From: Agrobacterium tumefaciens
GTDB lineage: Bacteria; Pseudomonadota; Alphaproteobacteria; Rhizobiales; Rhizobiaceae
Length of the DNA: 64,000 nt
Assembly: GCF_013318015.2 (NCBI RefSeq)
Contig: NZ_CP115841.1
Location: forward strand, 1-64,000
Direction of reading: 5' to 3'
Every line of letters starts with the position of its first letter. Within the stretch, counting starts at the first letter, position 1. This document shows, piece by piece, positions 49,396 to 57,893 of this stretch. The notes beneath the pieces were generated by a model. The model saw only the letters and a list, made by a program, of their open reading frames with translations. It was not told the origin of the DNA and ran no database searches. Made by a program: the position numbers and the translations under genes.

Positions 49396-51741
49396 ATGTT
49401 CAATTTCAAAGTGAAGTCGCTTGCGACCAAGCTGATCCTTGTAACCGGCTGTGCAATCACCACGGTCCTTGTCGCATCGAATTCCTTCCTCATTTCCCAG
49501 ACCAGCGACCGTGTCCATTCGCTGACCATGGATCAGGCGAACACCGAGGCACGCGCCATCGCCAACGTCATCGCCGCCGATGTCGGTGAACTCGGCAGCG
49601 CTGCCCGCTCCATGGCCGGTATCATCGGCCGTGCGCACCAGGCGAAATCGATGGACCGCCCCGGCATCGTCAACATCCTCAAGGCCAATGTCGAGCAGAA
49701 TGCTTTCGCTTTCGGAAGCTGGTTCTGTGAGCAGCTGGGCCTTTTCGACGGACAGACCACCGAGATCGCCAACAGGCTCGATCTCGGCACCAATGCAACG
49801 GGTGCATTTGCCCCCTACTGGTCGAAGACCCAGAAAGGCGACATCCAGTTTTCGACCTTCAAGAACGACTATGCGGCGGAGTGGTATTCGCTCGCTGCCA
49901 AATCCGGCAAAGGCGCCATTACCCAGCCCTATCTGGCCGAAGGCACGGAAGTGCCCACCACAATGACCTCGCTTGCCTATCCCGTCATGTCTGATGGTAA
50001 GATGATTGGTGTGGCGGGGGTCGATATCTCTCTGGCAGCTCTGTCGCAGAAGCTGCAGGCGCTGCATCCTTTCGAAACCGGCCGTGTGACACTCATTTCG
50101 CAGGGCGGCCAATGGCTGGTACCGCCGACGCCCGAGCAGAACATGAAGGCCTATGACGGAGAGGGTGCAAGCACCGTTCAGGCGGCGATCACATCCGGCA
50201 AGCAGGGCCTGATCGAAAATCTCGGTCTTGATACCGACGCGCCCTATAACCGCCTTGTCTATCCGTTTGCGGTTCCGGGCCTCAATGCCACCTGGGTGGT
50301 TCTGGTGGATATCCCGCATCAGGCGTTGAACGCGCCGGTGCAGGAACAGACTTATCTGATGATCCTCGGGGCGATCGTCATTCTTGCGGCGGTTATTGCC
50401 GCGCTCTATTTCTCCGTCCGCTATTTCGTCCGCAATCCGCTCGCCTCGCTGGTCTCCGATGTGAAAACACTGAGCGACGGTCGTTACGATGTGCCGGTTT
50501 CCGGACAGGACCGCAGGGATGAGACGGGCGCGGTGGCAACGGCTCTGGAAGGCTTCCGTGCGAAGCTTGCCGGTATCCGCGAAATGGAAGCGGATGCCGC
50601 CGTGCAGCGTGGCAATGCGGAAACGGAGCGCCAAAGGTCCGAATCCGAGCGCAATGAGAACAGCCGGATGCAGCAACATATCGTGAGCGTACTCGGTGCA
50701 GGTCTCAATGCGCTCTCGCAGGGCAATCTGACCTATCGCATCGAGGACCAGTTCCCCGGTGAATATGCAAAGCTGCGCAACGACTTCAACTCGGCGCTCG
50801 CCAGCCTCGAGGAAACCGTTTCCACCGTCAACGGAACCGTTGCCAGCATCGGCAACGGCACCGGCGAGATCACCCGCGCTGCGAGCGATCTCTCCCACCG
50901 CACGGAACAGCAGGCTGCAAGCCTGGAAGAAACCGCTGCCGCCCTCAACCAGCTGACGGCGCAGGTCAATTCCAGTGCGGAAAACGCAGCGCAGGCGGCG
51001 ACAGCTGTCAGCAATGCCTGCGACGACGCCGGCAAGTCGGGCGAGGTCGTGCAGCAGGCCGTCAGTTCCATGGAAGGCATCGCTCAATCCTCGGCGGAAA
51101 TCTCCCGCATCATCGGGGTAATCGACGAAATCGCTTTCCAGACCAACCTTCTGGCGCTGAATGCCGGTGTGGAAGCTGCCCGTGCGGGCGAGGCTGGCAA
51201 GGGTTTTGCCGTTGTCGCGCAGGAAGTACGTGAACTGGCGCAACGTTCCGCGACAGCCGCGAAGGAGATCAAAGGTCTGATCAACACCTCCGCAAGGCAG
51301 GTGGGCGAGGGCGTCCAGCTGGTCGGCAAGGCCGGCGAGACGATGAGAAAGATTGCCGATCAGGTTCTGCAGATCAACCAGCTGATAAGGCAGATTTCGG
51401 CCTCCGCCAGCGAGCAGGCGGTCGGTCTCAAGGAGATCAACTCCGCCGTCACCCAGATGGATCAGGTCACCCAGCAGAATGCGGCCATGGTGGAAGAAAC
51501 AACGGCGGCAAGCGTGACGCTGAACAGCGAGGCGGAAACGCTGAAATCGCTCGTTGCCGGTTTCTCCGTATCCGGCGGTCATTCCAGCCAGTCCGGCCAG
51601 CAATTGCGCGCCACCGCGGCGGCAATGCGTGCGCCTGTTGCCTCGTCACAGGCATCGGGCCGCTCGGCTGCGACCCAACGTTCCCGCCCAAGAACCAGCG
51701 GCGCAAACGCGCTGGCACAGGACGACTGGACGGAGTTCTGA
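49396..51741 (+). CDS. Methyl-accepting chemotaxis protein with large periplasmic sensor
   Basis: The 781-aa receptor has TM1 at about 10-32, a ~285-residue dCache-like periplasmic domain, TM2 at about 317-340, a HAMP domain, a second HAMP-like segment ([19 protein letters not shown]) and a signalling hairpin. The tip is [41 protein letters not shown]. The last residues are DDWTEF, resembling the CheR/CheB tether NWETF. ATG 49396 is preceded by CGAGGCCAAA; an upstream in-frame extension has no signal features. Ligand unknown. Confidence 0.92.
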   Translation: MFNFKVKSLATKLILVTGCAITTVLVASNSFLISQTSDRVHSLTMDQANTEARAIANVIAADVGELGSAARSMAGIIGRAHQAKSMDRPGIVNILKANVEQNAFAFGSWFCEQLGLFDGQTTEIANRLDLGTNATGAFAPYWSKTQKGDIQFSTFKNDYAAEWYSLAAKSGKGAITQPYLAEGTEVPTTMTSLAYPVMSDGKMIGVAGVDISLAALSQKLQALHPFETGRVTLISQGGQWLVPPTPEQNMKAYDGEGASTVQAAITSGKQGLIENLGLDTDAPYNRLVYPFAVPGLNATWVVLVDIPHQALNAPVQEQTYLMILGAIVILAAVIAALYFSVRYFVRNPLASLVSDVKTLSDGRYDVPVSGQDRRDETGAVATALEGFRAKLAGIREMEADAAVQRGNAETERQRSESERNENSRMQQHIVSVLGAGLNALSQGNLTYRIEDQFPGEYAKLRNDFNSALASLEETVSTVNGTVASIGNGTGEITRAASDLSHRTEQQAASLEETAAALNQLTAQVNSSAENAAQAATAVSNACDDAGKSGEVVQQAVSSMEGIAQSSAEISRIIGVIDEIAFQTNLLALNAGVEAARAGEAGKGFAVVAQEVRELAQRSATAAKEIKGLINTSARQVGEGVQLVGKAGETMRKIADQVLQINQLIRQISASASEQAVGLKEINSAVTQMDQVTQQNAAMVEETTAASVTLNSEAETLKSLVAGFSVSGGHSSQSGQQLRATAAAMRAPVASSQASGRSAATQRSRPRTSGANALAQDDWTEF

Positions 51742-51763
51742 GAATATCCCGTGGTTCCAAATG

Positions 51764-51796
51764 AAAGGGCCGCTGGTCATGCCAGCGGCCCTTTTT
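51764..51796. terminator. Bidirectional terminator after the chemoreceptor
   Basis: AAAGGGCCGCTGG (51764-51776) pairs perfectly with CCAGCGGCCCTTT (51782-51794) around TCATG, with T residues continuing to 51796. A 13-bp stem, it can end both the chemoreceptor and the convergent nucleoside hydrolase transcripts. Confidence 0.95.
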
Positions 51797-51812
51797 CATG
51801 TCTGCGTTTCCA

Positions 51813-52757
51813 TCAGAGGCGGGCGAAACGTTCCGTCAGCAACTCGAAGAAGCCGTCCGCATCCACATTTCGCATCACGCGGGCGTTGACCGGGCGCTCG
51901 GTCACCCGCCACCAGTCCACCACCGTCATGCCCATGGTCAGTTCGGAATTGACCTCGATTTCGACATTGCAATCGCGGCCCTGAAACAGCTCGGGCTTGA
52001 GGAGATAGGCGATAACGCTTGGATCGTGCAGGGGGCCGCCGTCCGAACCGTATTTCTCGATGTCGAAACGCTCGAAGAATTCCAGCATTTCCGCCATGGC
52101 GATTGCCGGGCGTGTGCCTATATCGCGAATGCGGCTGACACGCGCCTTGGTGGTCAGCAACTGGTGGGTTACGTCAAGCGGCATTACGACGATGGGCACG
52201 CCGGAACGGAAGACGATATCGGCAGCCTGCGGATCGACATAGATGTTGAATTCCGCAGCCGGTGTGATGTTGCCGCCTTCAAAGAAGCCGCCACCCATCA
52301 TCACCAGTTCCTTGACGCGGCCTGCAATCTCGGGGGCCTTCTGCAAAGCCAGCGCCACATTGGTCAGCGCGCCGAGCGTGCAGAGCGTCACGGTGCCCGC
52401 AGGCTCCCGCAGCAGCGTTTCGATGATGAAATCGACGGCGTGCTGCTTTTGTGCCTCCATCGTCGGCTCGTCGAGAACCGGGCCATCGAGGCCGGTGCTG
52501 CCGTGAACATGCTCGGCAGTGATGGGCTTTCGCACCAGTGGCCGCTCGGCACCCTCATAGACGGGAATATCGGTGCGGTCGCACAATTCGCAGATGATGC
52601 GGATGTTGCGGCTGGTCAGTTTCAGCGGAACATTGCCGGCGACGGCGCACAGACCGAGAATTTCAATTTCTTCCGGGCTTGCGAAAGCCAGCATGATCGC
52701 TGCCGCGTCGTCCTGACCTGGATCCGTGTCTATGATGATTTTTCTGCGTTCTGCCAT
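51813..52757 (-). CDS. Inosine-uridine preferring nucleoside hydrolase family protein
   Basis: The 314-aa protein has the calcium-binding signature IIIDTDPGQDDAAAIMLA near the start (DxDxxxDD), MGGGFFEGGNITPAAEFNIYVDP, the family's central block, and the C-terminal HDPSVIAYLL. It should cleave nucleosides to ribose and base; base preference is not readable. ATG 52757 (MAERRKIIIDTDPG) is chosen over an extension of 17 codons. It is divergent from hsp20. Ribokinase at 40973 could use the ribose. Confidence 0.9.
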   Translation of the reverse strand: MAERRKIIIDTDPGQDDAAAIMLAFASPEEIEILGLCAVAGNVPLKLTSRNIRIICELCDRTDIPVYEGAERPLVRKPITAEHVHGSTGLDGPVLDEPTMEAQKQHAVDFIIETLLREPAGTVTLCTLGALTNVALALQKAPEIAGRVKELVMMGGGFFEGGNITPAAEFNIYVDPQAADIVFRSGVPIVVMPLDVTHQLLTTKARVSRIRDIGTRPAIAMAEMLEFFERFDIEKYGSDGGPLHDPSVIAYLLKPELFQGRDCNVEIEVNSELTMGMTVVDWWRVTERPVNARVMRNVDADGFFELLTERFARL

Positions 52758-52857
52758 GTCTTGCCCGCCGTTGAGATAAGGCGCTTTTTTCGAGCGGCGG
52801 ACGCTCACTTGTCAAGCCTCATTCCTCGGAGTGCCTGCCTTTGCCTTGTGGCCCCGC

Positions 52858-52886
52858 CTTGCGCATCGTGGTTTTGCTTCCCATAT
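52858..52886 (+). promoter_or_regulatory. Candidate RpoH heat-shock promoter of hsp20
   Basis: CTTGCG (52858-52863), a 17-base spacer, and CCATAT (52881-52886). This fits the rhizobial RpoH pattern (CTTG...CCANAT) and predicts a leader of about 75 bases holding the ROSE-like structure. Confidence 0.6.
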
Positions 52887-52894
52887 TGCGTACA

Positions 52895-52969
52895 GCCGGT
52901 AAGATTGACCGGCAGGGTTGCCGGAAGCGGGACCGCGAAACGTCGCTTGGTTGCAAGGACAGAGACGAT
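52895..52969 (+). promoter_or_regulatory. ROSE-like RNA thermometer in the hsp20 leader
   Basis: An upstream hairpin pairs GCCGGT (52895-52900) with ACCGGC (52908-52913). The last hairpin pairs G-U-C (52942-52944) and CUUG (52946-52949) with CAAG-GAC (52954-52960), leaving G52945 bulged. This buries the Shine-Dalgarno AAGGA (52955-52959), 10 bases before the ATG. The UCGCU/AGGA pairing with a bulged G is the defining ROSE signature known from rhizobial small heat-shock genes. Confidence 0.7.
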
Positions 52970-53395
52970 ATGAGCCGCATGACGCCATTCACCCACCCGC
53001 TTTTGCTGGGTTTTGATGCCATGGAAAAAACGCTGGAGCGTATGGCGAAGGCCAATGATGGCTATCCTCCATACAACATCGAGCGCCTGCCCGGCGCTGA
53101 AGACGTACCGGAACGCCTGCGTATCACGATTGCAGTCGCCGGTTTTTCGCAGGACGATCTGGATGTGACGACGGCCGACAACCAGCTCGTCATTCGCGGT
53201 CGCCAGCAGGAGCAGGAAAAGCGGGATTTTCTCTACCGGGGTATCGCTGCCCGGCAATTCCAGCGGGTCTTCGTGCTTGCAGACGGCATGCAGGTGAGGG
53301 ACGCGCGCCTGCGCAATGGCCTTCTTGCCATCGATCTGGTGAAGCCCGAAATTTCAAACGTGGTAAAGAAAATTAATATTTCCGTCTCAGAGTAG
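52970..53395 (+). CDS. Small heat-shock protein (Hsp20/alpha-crystallin family)
   Basis: The 141-aa protein MSRMTPFTHPLLLGFDAMEKTLERMAKANDGYPPYNIERL is an IbpA-type chaperone that holds unfolding proteins. The alpha-crystallin domain spans about 35-130 (LRITIAVAGFSQDDLDVTTADNQLVIRGR ... YRGIAARQFQRVFVLADGMQVRDARLRNGLLAIDLVKPE) and the tail holds an I-N-I motif. ATG 52970 matches the family; the open frame upstream has no similarity and crosses the promoter. It is followed by a DUF1150 gene. Confidence 0.93.
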   Translation: MSRMTPFTHPLLLGFDAMEKTLERMAKANDGYPPYNIERLPGAEDVPERLRITIAVAGFSQDDLDVTTADNQLVIRGRQQEQEKRDFLYRGIAARQFQRVFVLADGMQVRDARLRNGLLAIDLVKPEISNVVKKINISVSE

Positions 53396-53451
53396 AACGT
53401 GAACGCCGGAATCCGACACGAATCGCTCGGCGTGAAGAAGGAGGCTGAAAT

Positions 53452-53709
53452 ATGCTTTTAAAAGAAGCGCATGCGCGTCTCACCCGGTCCCAGCTCGCTC
53501 ATATCGGCGAGGGAGAAGTGGGCTATATCCGTAAAATCCGTGCGGAAGACGTAAGCCGCTGTTTCCCGGAAGCGCCTGATCTCGATCCGCAACTCGATCT
53601 CTGGGCCCTGTTTGGCGCGGATGGCACGCCGATCCTCCTCACAGACAATCGTTCCAGCACGTTTTTCAAGGCTGCCGAAGACGATCTGAAAACCGTCAGC
53701 CTGCATTGA
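53452..53709 (+). CDS. DUF1150 family small protein
   Basis: This 85-aa protein (GYIRKIRAEDVSRCFPEAPDLDPQLDLWALFGADGTPILLTDNRSSTFFKAAEDDL) belongs to DUF1150, a small alphaproteobacterial family often found directly after hsp20, as here. A very strong ribosome binding site (GAAGGAGG, 53439-53446) precedes the ATG. No catalytic motif is visible. Function is unknown; co-expression with the heat-shock protein is likely. Confidence 0.85.
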   Translation: MLLKEAHARLTRSQLAHIGEGEVGYIRKIRAEDVSRCFPEAPDLDPQLDLWALFGADGTPILLTDNRSSTFFKAAEDDLKTVSLH

Positions 53710-53713
53710 AAGG

Positions 53714-53745
53714 AAAAAAGCCCGCCGATTGAGCGGGCTTTTTCT
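53714..53745. terminator. Bidirectional terminator after the DUF1150 gene
   Basis: AGCCCGC pairs with GCGGGCT across CGATTGA, flanked by A-run and T-run, between the DUF1150 gene and the convergent EF-hand gene. Confidence 0.92.
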
Positions 53746-53752
53746 TATGTGA

Positions 53753-54343
53753 TTAAAGGAACGGGCGGTCTGGCATATCATCGATAGAGATGACGCCGTC
53801 CTTGTTCCTGTCCAGCCGTTCGAACATTTTTTCGCCGGCTGCGGTGAATTCGGCCTTGCTGACCTGGCCGTTTTCATCGGTGTCGGCCATGCGCATCATC
53901 GCGAACGCCCCACCCTTGCCGCCATGCTTGCCCCAGCCCTGACGACCGCCATGTTCGCGTTCGGCGCGCTTGCCTTCAGGTCCCTTGCCTTCGCCCGCTT
54001 TGGCGTCAGCAGCCTCTGGGCGCGGATGAGCCGCACGGAACGCCTCCATTTTGGCCTGGCGGTATTCACGCATTTCCTTTGGCGTGATCGAACCGTCCTT
54101 GTCCTTGTCGATCTCGGCAAAAAGTGCGTCCTGACGTGCGGCGAACTCTTCCTTGGTAATCTTGCCGTCCTTGTTGGTGTCGGCCACCTTCAGCAGCTGA
54201 ACGAACGCCAGTTCCGGGCGGAACGGCATGCGTTCGCCGTGGCCTTTGCCGTGCGCTGGCGGGGCCGCAAAGCTGGCTGTAGCGGCCGAGCCGAGCAAGA
54301 GGGCTGCGCCAAGAGCAGAGAGTGCGATCTTTCGTGTAGACAT
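53753..54343 (-). CDS. Exported four-EF-hand calcium-binding protein
   Basis: The 196-aa protein has a signal peptide (1-27, cut near SFA-APP) and four canonical EF-hand loops: DTNKDGKITKEE (55-66), DKDKDGSITPKE (79-90), DTDENGQVSKAE (154-165) and DRNKDGVISIDD (178-189). All have Asp at 1, 3, 5-like positions and Glu or Asp at 12. A flexible Gly/Lys/Glu/His-rich linker (about 108-147) separates the pairs. It should bind calcium in the periplasm; partner unknown. ATG 54343 with GGAAGG 8 bases upstream is preferred to ATG 54349, which is too close. Confidence 0.88.
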   Translation of the reverse strand: MSTRKIALSALGAALLLGSAATASFAAPPAHGKGHGERMPFRPELAFVQLLKVADTNKDGKITKEEFAARQDALFAEIDKDKDGSITPKEMREYRQAKMEAFRAAHPRPEAADAKAGEGKGPEGKRAEREHGGRQGWGKHGGKGGAFAMMRMADTDENGQVSKAEFTAAGEKMFERLDRNKDGVISIDDMPDRPFL

Positions 54344-54471
54344 CGTCATTACCTTCCGTTGGTGTCCCTGAGGAGGAAGATAGTGGCGCAGGTGGCAGTT
54401 CACTACTTAAACATCCGTAAGGTGCATGAAGCTTCGGTAATGTCGTCTGCGCTCGATTTCGATGTTACCTG

Positions 54472-55185
54472 TCAGCGGGCGATCGTTTTGATCAGGAAAC
54501 CGGTCAGATCGTCAGTGATGTAGTCGATATGCTCATCCGTCGCGGCGGGGATCTCCCAGCGCTCCATGATGACGCCTTCGAGGTTCGAAGGAACGAGCAG
54601 CACGGTCTTCATGCCAAGTGCCTTGGGTGCCGCGAGATTGCGTGGCAGGTCCTCGAACATGGCCGCTTTTCTGGTGTCGAGCTTCGCAAGTGCGGCAAAC
54701 TTCTCATAGGTCGCACTGGCCGGTTTTGGCAGATAGTCCGCGGCGACGATGTCGAAAATATCCTCGAACTGGTCGAGAATGCCGAGCGCGCCCGCCGCTG
54801 CCTGTGCATGCTTGACGCTGCCATTGGTGAGGATGAACTTGCGGCCCGGCAACGCCTTGATTGCCTCGCCGAGCTCCGGATGCGGGCTCAGCGCGGAATA
54901 GTCGATGGCATGCGCGCGCTCCAGAAACTCGCCCGGGCTGATGCCGTAGTGGATCATCAGGCCCTGAAGCGTGGTGCCATGTTCGTGGTAATAGCGCTTC
55001 TGAAGTGCGCGAGCCTCGTCGGGCTCGAGCTTTAAAAGCTCCGCAACATAGGCCGTCATGTTACGATCGATCTGCGAAAACAGATTGACGTGATGCGGAT
55101 AGAGCGTGTTGTCGAGGTCGAAGACCCATTCGCTGACGTGGGCGAAATCGGCGGCATCGGGCAGGTTTTTCGGCTTTGTGTCCAT
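54472..55185 (-). CDS. HAD-superfamily pyrimidine 5'-nucleotidase-like hydrolase
   Basis: The 237-aa protein has the HAD nucleophile motif VFDLDNTLYPH (D23, D25), ILTNGSVKHA (motif II), and K/D motifs YLPKPASATYEKF and AAMFEDLPRNL. It matches the Sdt1-type pyrimidine 5'-nucleotidase subfamily, which dephosphorylates UMP/CMP. Substrate is inferred from subfamily only. Start ATG 55185 gives the family length. It diverges from the transporter at 55292. Confidence 0.85.
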   Translation of the reverse strand: MDTKPKNLPDAADFAHVSEWVFDLDNTLYPHHVNLFSQIDRNMTAYVAELLKLEPDEARALQKRYYHEHGTTLQGLMIHYGISPGEFLERAHAIDYSALSPHPELGEAIKALPGRKFILTNGSVKHAQAAAGALGILDQFEDIFDIVAADYLPKPASATYEKFAALAKLDTRKAAMFEDLPRNLAAPKALGMKTVLLVPSNLEGVIMERWEIPAATDEHIDYITDDLTGFLIKTIAR

Positions 55186-55291
55186 GGGCAGCTTTATGCC
55201 CGTTTCGAATGCCGAAGAAAATCGAAAAGACGACGACAGACGGGAAAATCGGGCTTGGCTGCGGCCTCCAGCGCATGATACCGCCAAGATC

Positions 55292-56209
55292 ATGGAACTC
55301 TGGATAGGCATAACCTTCGCAAGCGCGTTCTTGCAGAACCTGCGCTCGACCCTGCAAAAGCACCTGAAGGGCATGATGGGCACCACGGGCGCCACTTTCG
55401 TGCGCTTCGTTTTTGGAATGCCCTTCGCTCTTGCCTATCTCGGTTTTCTGCATGGTGTACTTGGCCGGCCGCTGCCGGTGCCGAACATGTCATTCGCTGT
55501 CTGGGCGATGGTCGGGGCCATGGCGCAGATCGCCGCCACTTTCCTGTTGGTGCACCTGTTTTCCTTCCGCAACTTCGCGGTTGGCACGGCCTATTCCCGA
55601 ACTGAGCCGGCGCAGGCGGCATTGTTTGCGCTGATTTTCGTTGGCGAAAGCGTCAATGGCGGCACTCTTGCGGCCATCGCTATTTCGGTGGCCGGCGTCA
55701 TGCTGATTTCGGTTGCGCGCACGGAAGTGACCCCTGCCTCCATTCTCACCTCCATCTTCAGCCGGACGGCGGGCATCGGCCTCGCCTCGGGGGCTTTTTT
55801 CGGCCTGTCGTCTGTCGCTTACCGTTCGGCCTCGCTGGCGCTAGCACCCAGCCTGCCGGCACCGGATGCGGTGATGCAGGCCGGCTTTACCCTCGTCGTT
55901 GTCATCGTGACGCAGACCTTGGCGATGTTCTTGTGGATCGTATGGCGGGAGAGGGACGAATTGCGGCGGATCGCGAAGGCATGGAAACCGTCGCTTGCGG
56001 TCGGTTTCGTGGGGGCCACGGCGTCATTCGGCTGGTTCACGGCGATGACGTTGCAGCAGGCGGCCGTGGTCAAGGCGCTGGCGCAGGTGGAGATGCTCTT
56101 CGCCTTCGCCTCGACCGTGCTCTTCTTCAAGGAAAAGATCAACCGGCTGGAACTTTCGGGCTGCCTGCTGATCGTGCTGGGCGTGCTGTCGCTTCTGATA
56201 TTCGGCTGA
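55292..56209 (+). CDS. DMT/EamA-superfamily membrane transporter
   Basis: The 305-aa protein has about ten hydrophobic segments in two five-helix halves, the EamA duplication; the second half shows VGFVGATASFGWFTAMTLQQAAVVKALAQVEMLFAFASTVLFFKEKINRLELSGCLLIVLGVLSLLIFG. Members export or import small metabolites; substrate is not readable. ATG 55292 (MELWIGITFASAFLQNLRSTLQ) is the start; the frame upstream is in the divergent HAD gene. It converges with argB. Confidence 0.85.
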   Translation: MELWIGITFASAFLQNLRSTLQKHLKGMMGTTGATFVRFVFGMPFALAYLGFLHGVLGRPLPVPNMSFAVWAMVGAMAQIAATFLLVHLFSFRNFAVGTAYSRTEPAQAALFALIFVGESVNGGTLAAIAISVAGVMLISVARTEVTPASILTSIFSRTAGIGLASGAFFGLSSVAYRSASLALAPSLPAPDAVMQAGFTLVVVIVTQTLAMFLWIVWRERDELRRIAKAWKPSLAVGFVGATASFGWFTAMTLQQAAVVKALAQVEMLFAFASTVLFFKEKINRLELSGCLLIVLGVLSLLIFG

Positions 56210-56257
56210 AAGTGTCGTCGTGGCGGACAGGCACTCCCGTCCGCCACATGAACCGTA

Positions 56258-57142
56258 TCAGGGCACGATGAGCGTGCCCGCGCCTTCCGTGAAGATTTCC
56301 AGAAGAACGGAATGGGCGGTCTTGCCGTTGAGGATCACCACGCCCTGAACACCGGCCTTGATGGCCTCGATGCAGGTCTCGACCTTCGGTATCATCCCAC
56401 CGGAAATCGTGCCGTCCTTGATCAGCGCACGCGCCTGGGAGACCGTCAGTTCCTTGATGAGTTCCTTGTTCTTGTCGAGAACACCAGGCACGTCCGTGAG
56501 GAACAGGAGGCGGGTGGCGTTGAGCGCACCGGCAATTGCGCCGGCAAAGGTGTCGGCATTGATGTTGTAGGTGGCGCCATCGCGACCGGGAGCGACGGGA
56601 GCGATGACCGGGATCATCTCCGACTTGGCAAGCAGGTCGAGCAGGGTGCGGTCGACCTCGACGACTTCACCGACAAAACCAAGATCGAGAACGCGCTCGA
56701 TATTGCTGTCGGGATCGACGACGGTCTTTTTCGCCTTTTCGGCGAAGACCATGTTGCCGTCCTTGCCGCACAGGCCAATGGCCCATTCGCCCGTCTGGTT
56801 GATGAGCGCGACGATCTCCTTGTTGATCGAGCCGGCCAGAACCATTTCGACGATCTCGACTGTCTTGGCATCGGTAACGCGCAAGCCGCTTTCGAACTTC
56901 GATTCAATGCCCATCTTCGTCAGCATCGCGCCGATCTGCGGGCCGCCGCCGTGCACGACGATGGGGTTGATACCGGACTGCTTCAACAGGGCGATATCTT
57001 CCGCAAAAGCCTTTCCAAGTGTTGAGTCGCCCATGGCATGACCGCCATATTTCACCACGATGGTCTTGTTCTCATATTTCTGCATAAAGGGCAGAGCCTG
57101 TGCGAGCAGCCGCGCCTGAGTCTCGCTTTCGGAAGCAGTCAT
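56258..57142 (-). CDS. argB: Acetylglutamate kinase
   Basis: ArgB phosphorylates N-acetylglutamate in arginine synthesis; in this group it is usually controlled by arginine and PII. The 294-aa protein has [13 protein letters not shown] (about 27-39) and [14 protein letters not shown] (about 60-74) in the amino-acid-kinase fold, with the arginine-sensitive C-terminal segment [44 protein letters not shown]. GlnD at 22169 sets the PII state that would feed into it. Confidence 0.96.
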   Translation of the reverse strand: MTASESETQARLLAQALPFMQKYENKTIVVKYGGHAMGDSTLGKAFAEDIALLKQSGINPIVVHGGGPQIGAMLTKMGIESKFESGLRVTDAKTVEIVEMVLAGSINKEIVALINQTGEWAIGLCGKDGNMVFAEKAKKTVVDPDSNIERVLDLGFVGEVVEVDRTLLDLLAKSEMIPVIAPVAPGRDGATYNINADTFAGAIAGALNATRLLFLTDVPGVLDKNKELIKELTVSQARALIKDGTISGGMIPKVETCIEAIKAGVQGVVILNGKTAHSVLLEIFTEGAGTLIVP

Positions 57143-57502
57143 GGAAAAACCTCGGTCTGTGGTTGCGGCCCTTGAGAGCCTTTCATCGCTCTACAGCATC
57201 GGCGCAAAAATCGGAATCGATTTTTGCGGTGCAGGATGCGCAGATTCGGCATGTCGATGCGTTTGCAAAGACAGGTGAATACGCGGGGTGAATGAATGAA
57301 GTAACCTCCGGGCCATATTGTGTCGGCGCATAGTAAAATTCCGCTTTTGGGCGGCCTGCGGCGCGTAATAAGATTGACATAAAGCACCAATCGGACCAGC
57401 CTTGTGGCGAGCAGGGGAGGGGTTATTCAGCAGGGCGACGGAGGATCGTTGCGCATCGCAAAAAACGATGCTGGCCTGAACGACCGAGGAGTTTGAAAAC
57501 AT
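57143..57502. other. 360-base intergenic region between argB and the anti-sigma-like gene
   Basis: It holds the palindromic repeat at 57196-57239 and an isolated TTGACA (57374-57379) with no matching -10 at the right distance. No further ORF is convincing. Both flanking genes are transcribed outward, so their promoters must lie here. Confidence 0.6.
57196..57239. repeat. Palindromic intergenic repeat upstream of argB
   Basis: Outer arms GCATC (57196-57200) and GATGC (57235-57239) enclose the perfect inner arms GCAAAAATCG (57204-57213) and CGATTTTTGC (57218-57227) with a GAAT loop. It resembles, in layout, the repeat after metK but differs in sequence; it may be a second palindromic family. 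Confidence 0.55.
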
Positions 57503-57880
57503 ATGACCGTACCGGATCGAGACAAACAAAGCGGTTTGCGGGACGAAGTACTCGCTGGCGAATATGTGCTGGGTGCCTTGCCACCGGAAAGCATGGCGGA
57601 GCTTGCAAAACGCGTCAAACGCGACCGCCAGTTTGCGGCCATGGTCAGGCGCTGGCGGGACAATCTGGCGGAAACCGAATATCGCGAAAGAGCGGGCGTT
57701 GCAGCCCTGCTTGACAGGGATCCGCTTCGCTCCGGTCTGCCATTCAAGGGCCAGCCGCTTCGCAATGGCAGCATATTCGCCGCAATGCTTCTGGAGGTGT
57801 GGAATTCCGTGCGTTTCTGGCGGCTTCTGGCATTGACGGCGATGCTGTGGACCGCCGTCCTGCTTTTCACCATCGCCTGA
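57503..57880 (+). CDS. Minimal anti-sigma-K (RskA)-like membrane protein without sensor domain
   Basis: The 125-aa protein resembles the N-terminus of anti-sigma-K factors: LRDEVLAGEYVLGALPPESMAELAKRVKRDRQFAAMVRRWRDNLAE, then a link, SVRFWR, and one hydrophobic segment (about 105-124, LLALTAMLWTAVLLFTIA) at the extreme C-terminus. The large periplasmic domain of full RskA proteins is absent. Only 13 bases separate its stop from the convergent engB, so this is not a broken gene with a lost downstream half nearby. No ECF sigma gene is adjacent. GAGGAG precedes the ATG. Family call is by eye. Confidence 0.72.
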   Translation: MTVPDRDKQSGLRDEVLAGEYVLGALPPESMAELAKRVKRDRQFAAMVRRWRDNLAETEYRERAGVAALLDRDPLRSGLPFKGQPLRNGSIFAAMLLEVWNSVRFWRLLALTAMLWTAVLLFTIA

Positions 57881-57893
57881 AGGCGATGGTCTT

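Noticed and set aside
49267..51603. 778-codon open frame antisense to the first chemoreceptor
   Set aside because: Same reason. Such antisense frames follow from a repetitive Ala/Glu/Gln-rich coding strand.
57374..57402. TTGACA as promoter of the anti-sigma-like gene
   Set aside because: No -10-like hexamer occurs 16-18 bases downstream (CAGCCT is found).
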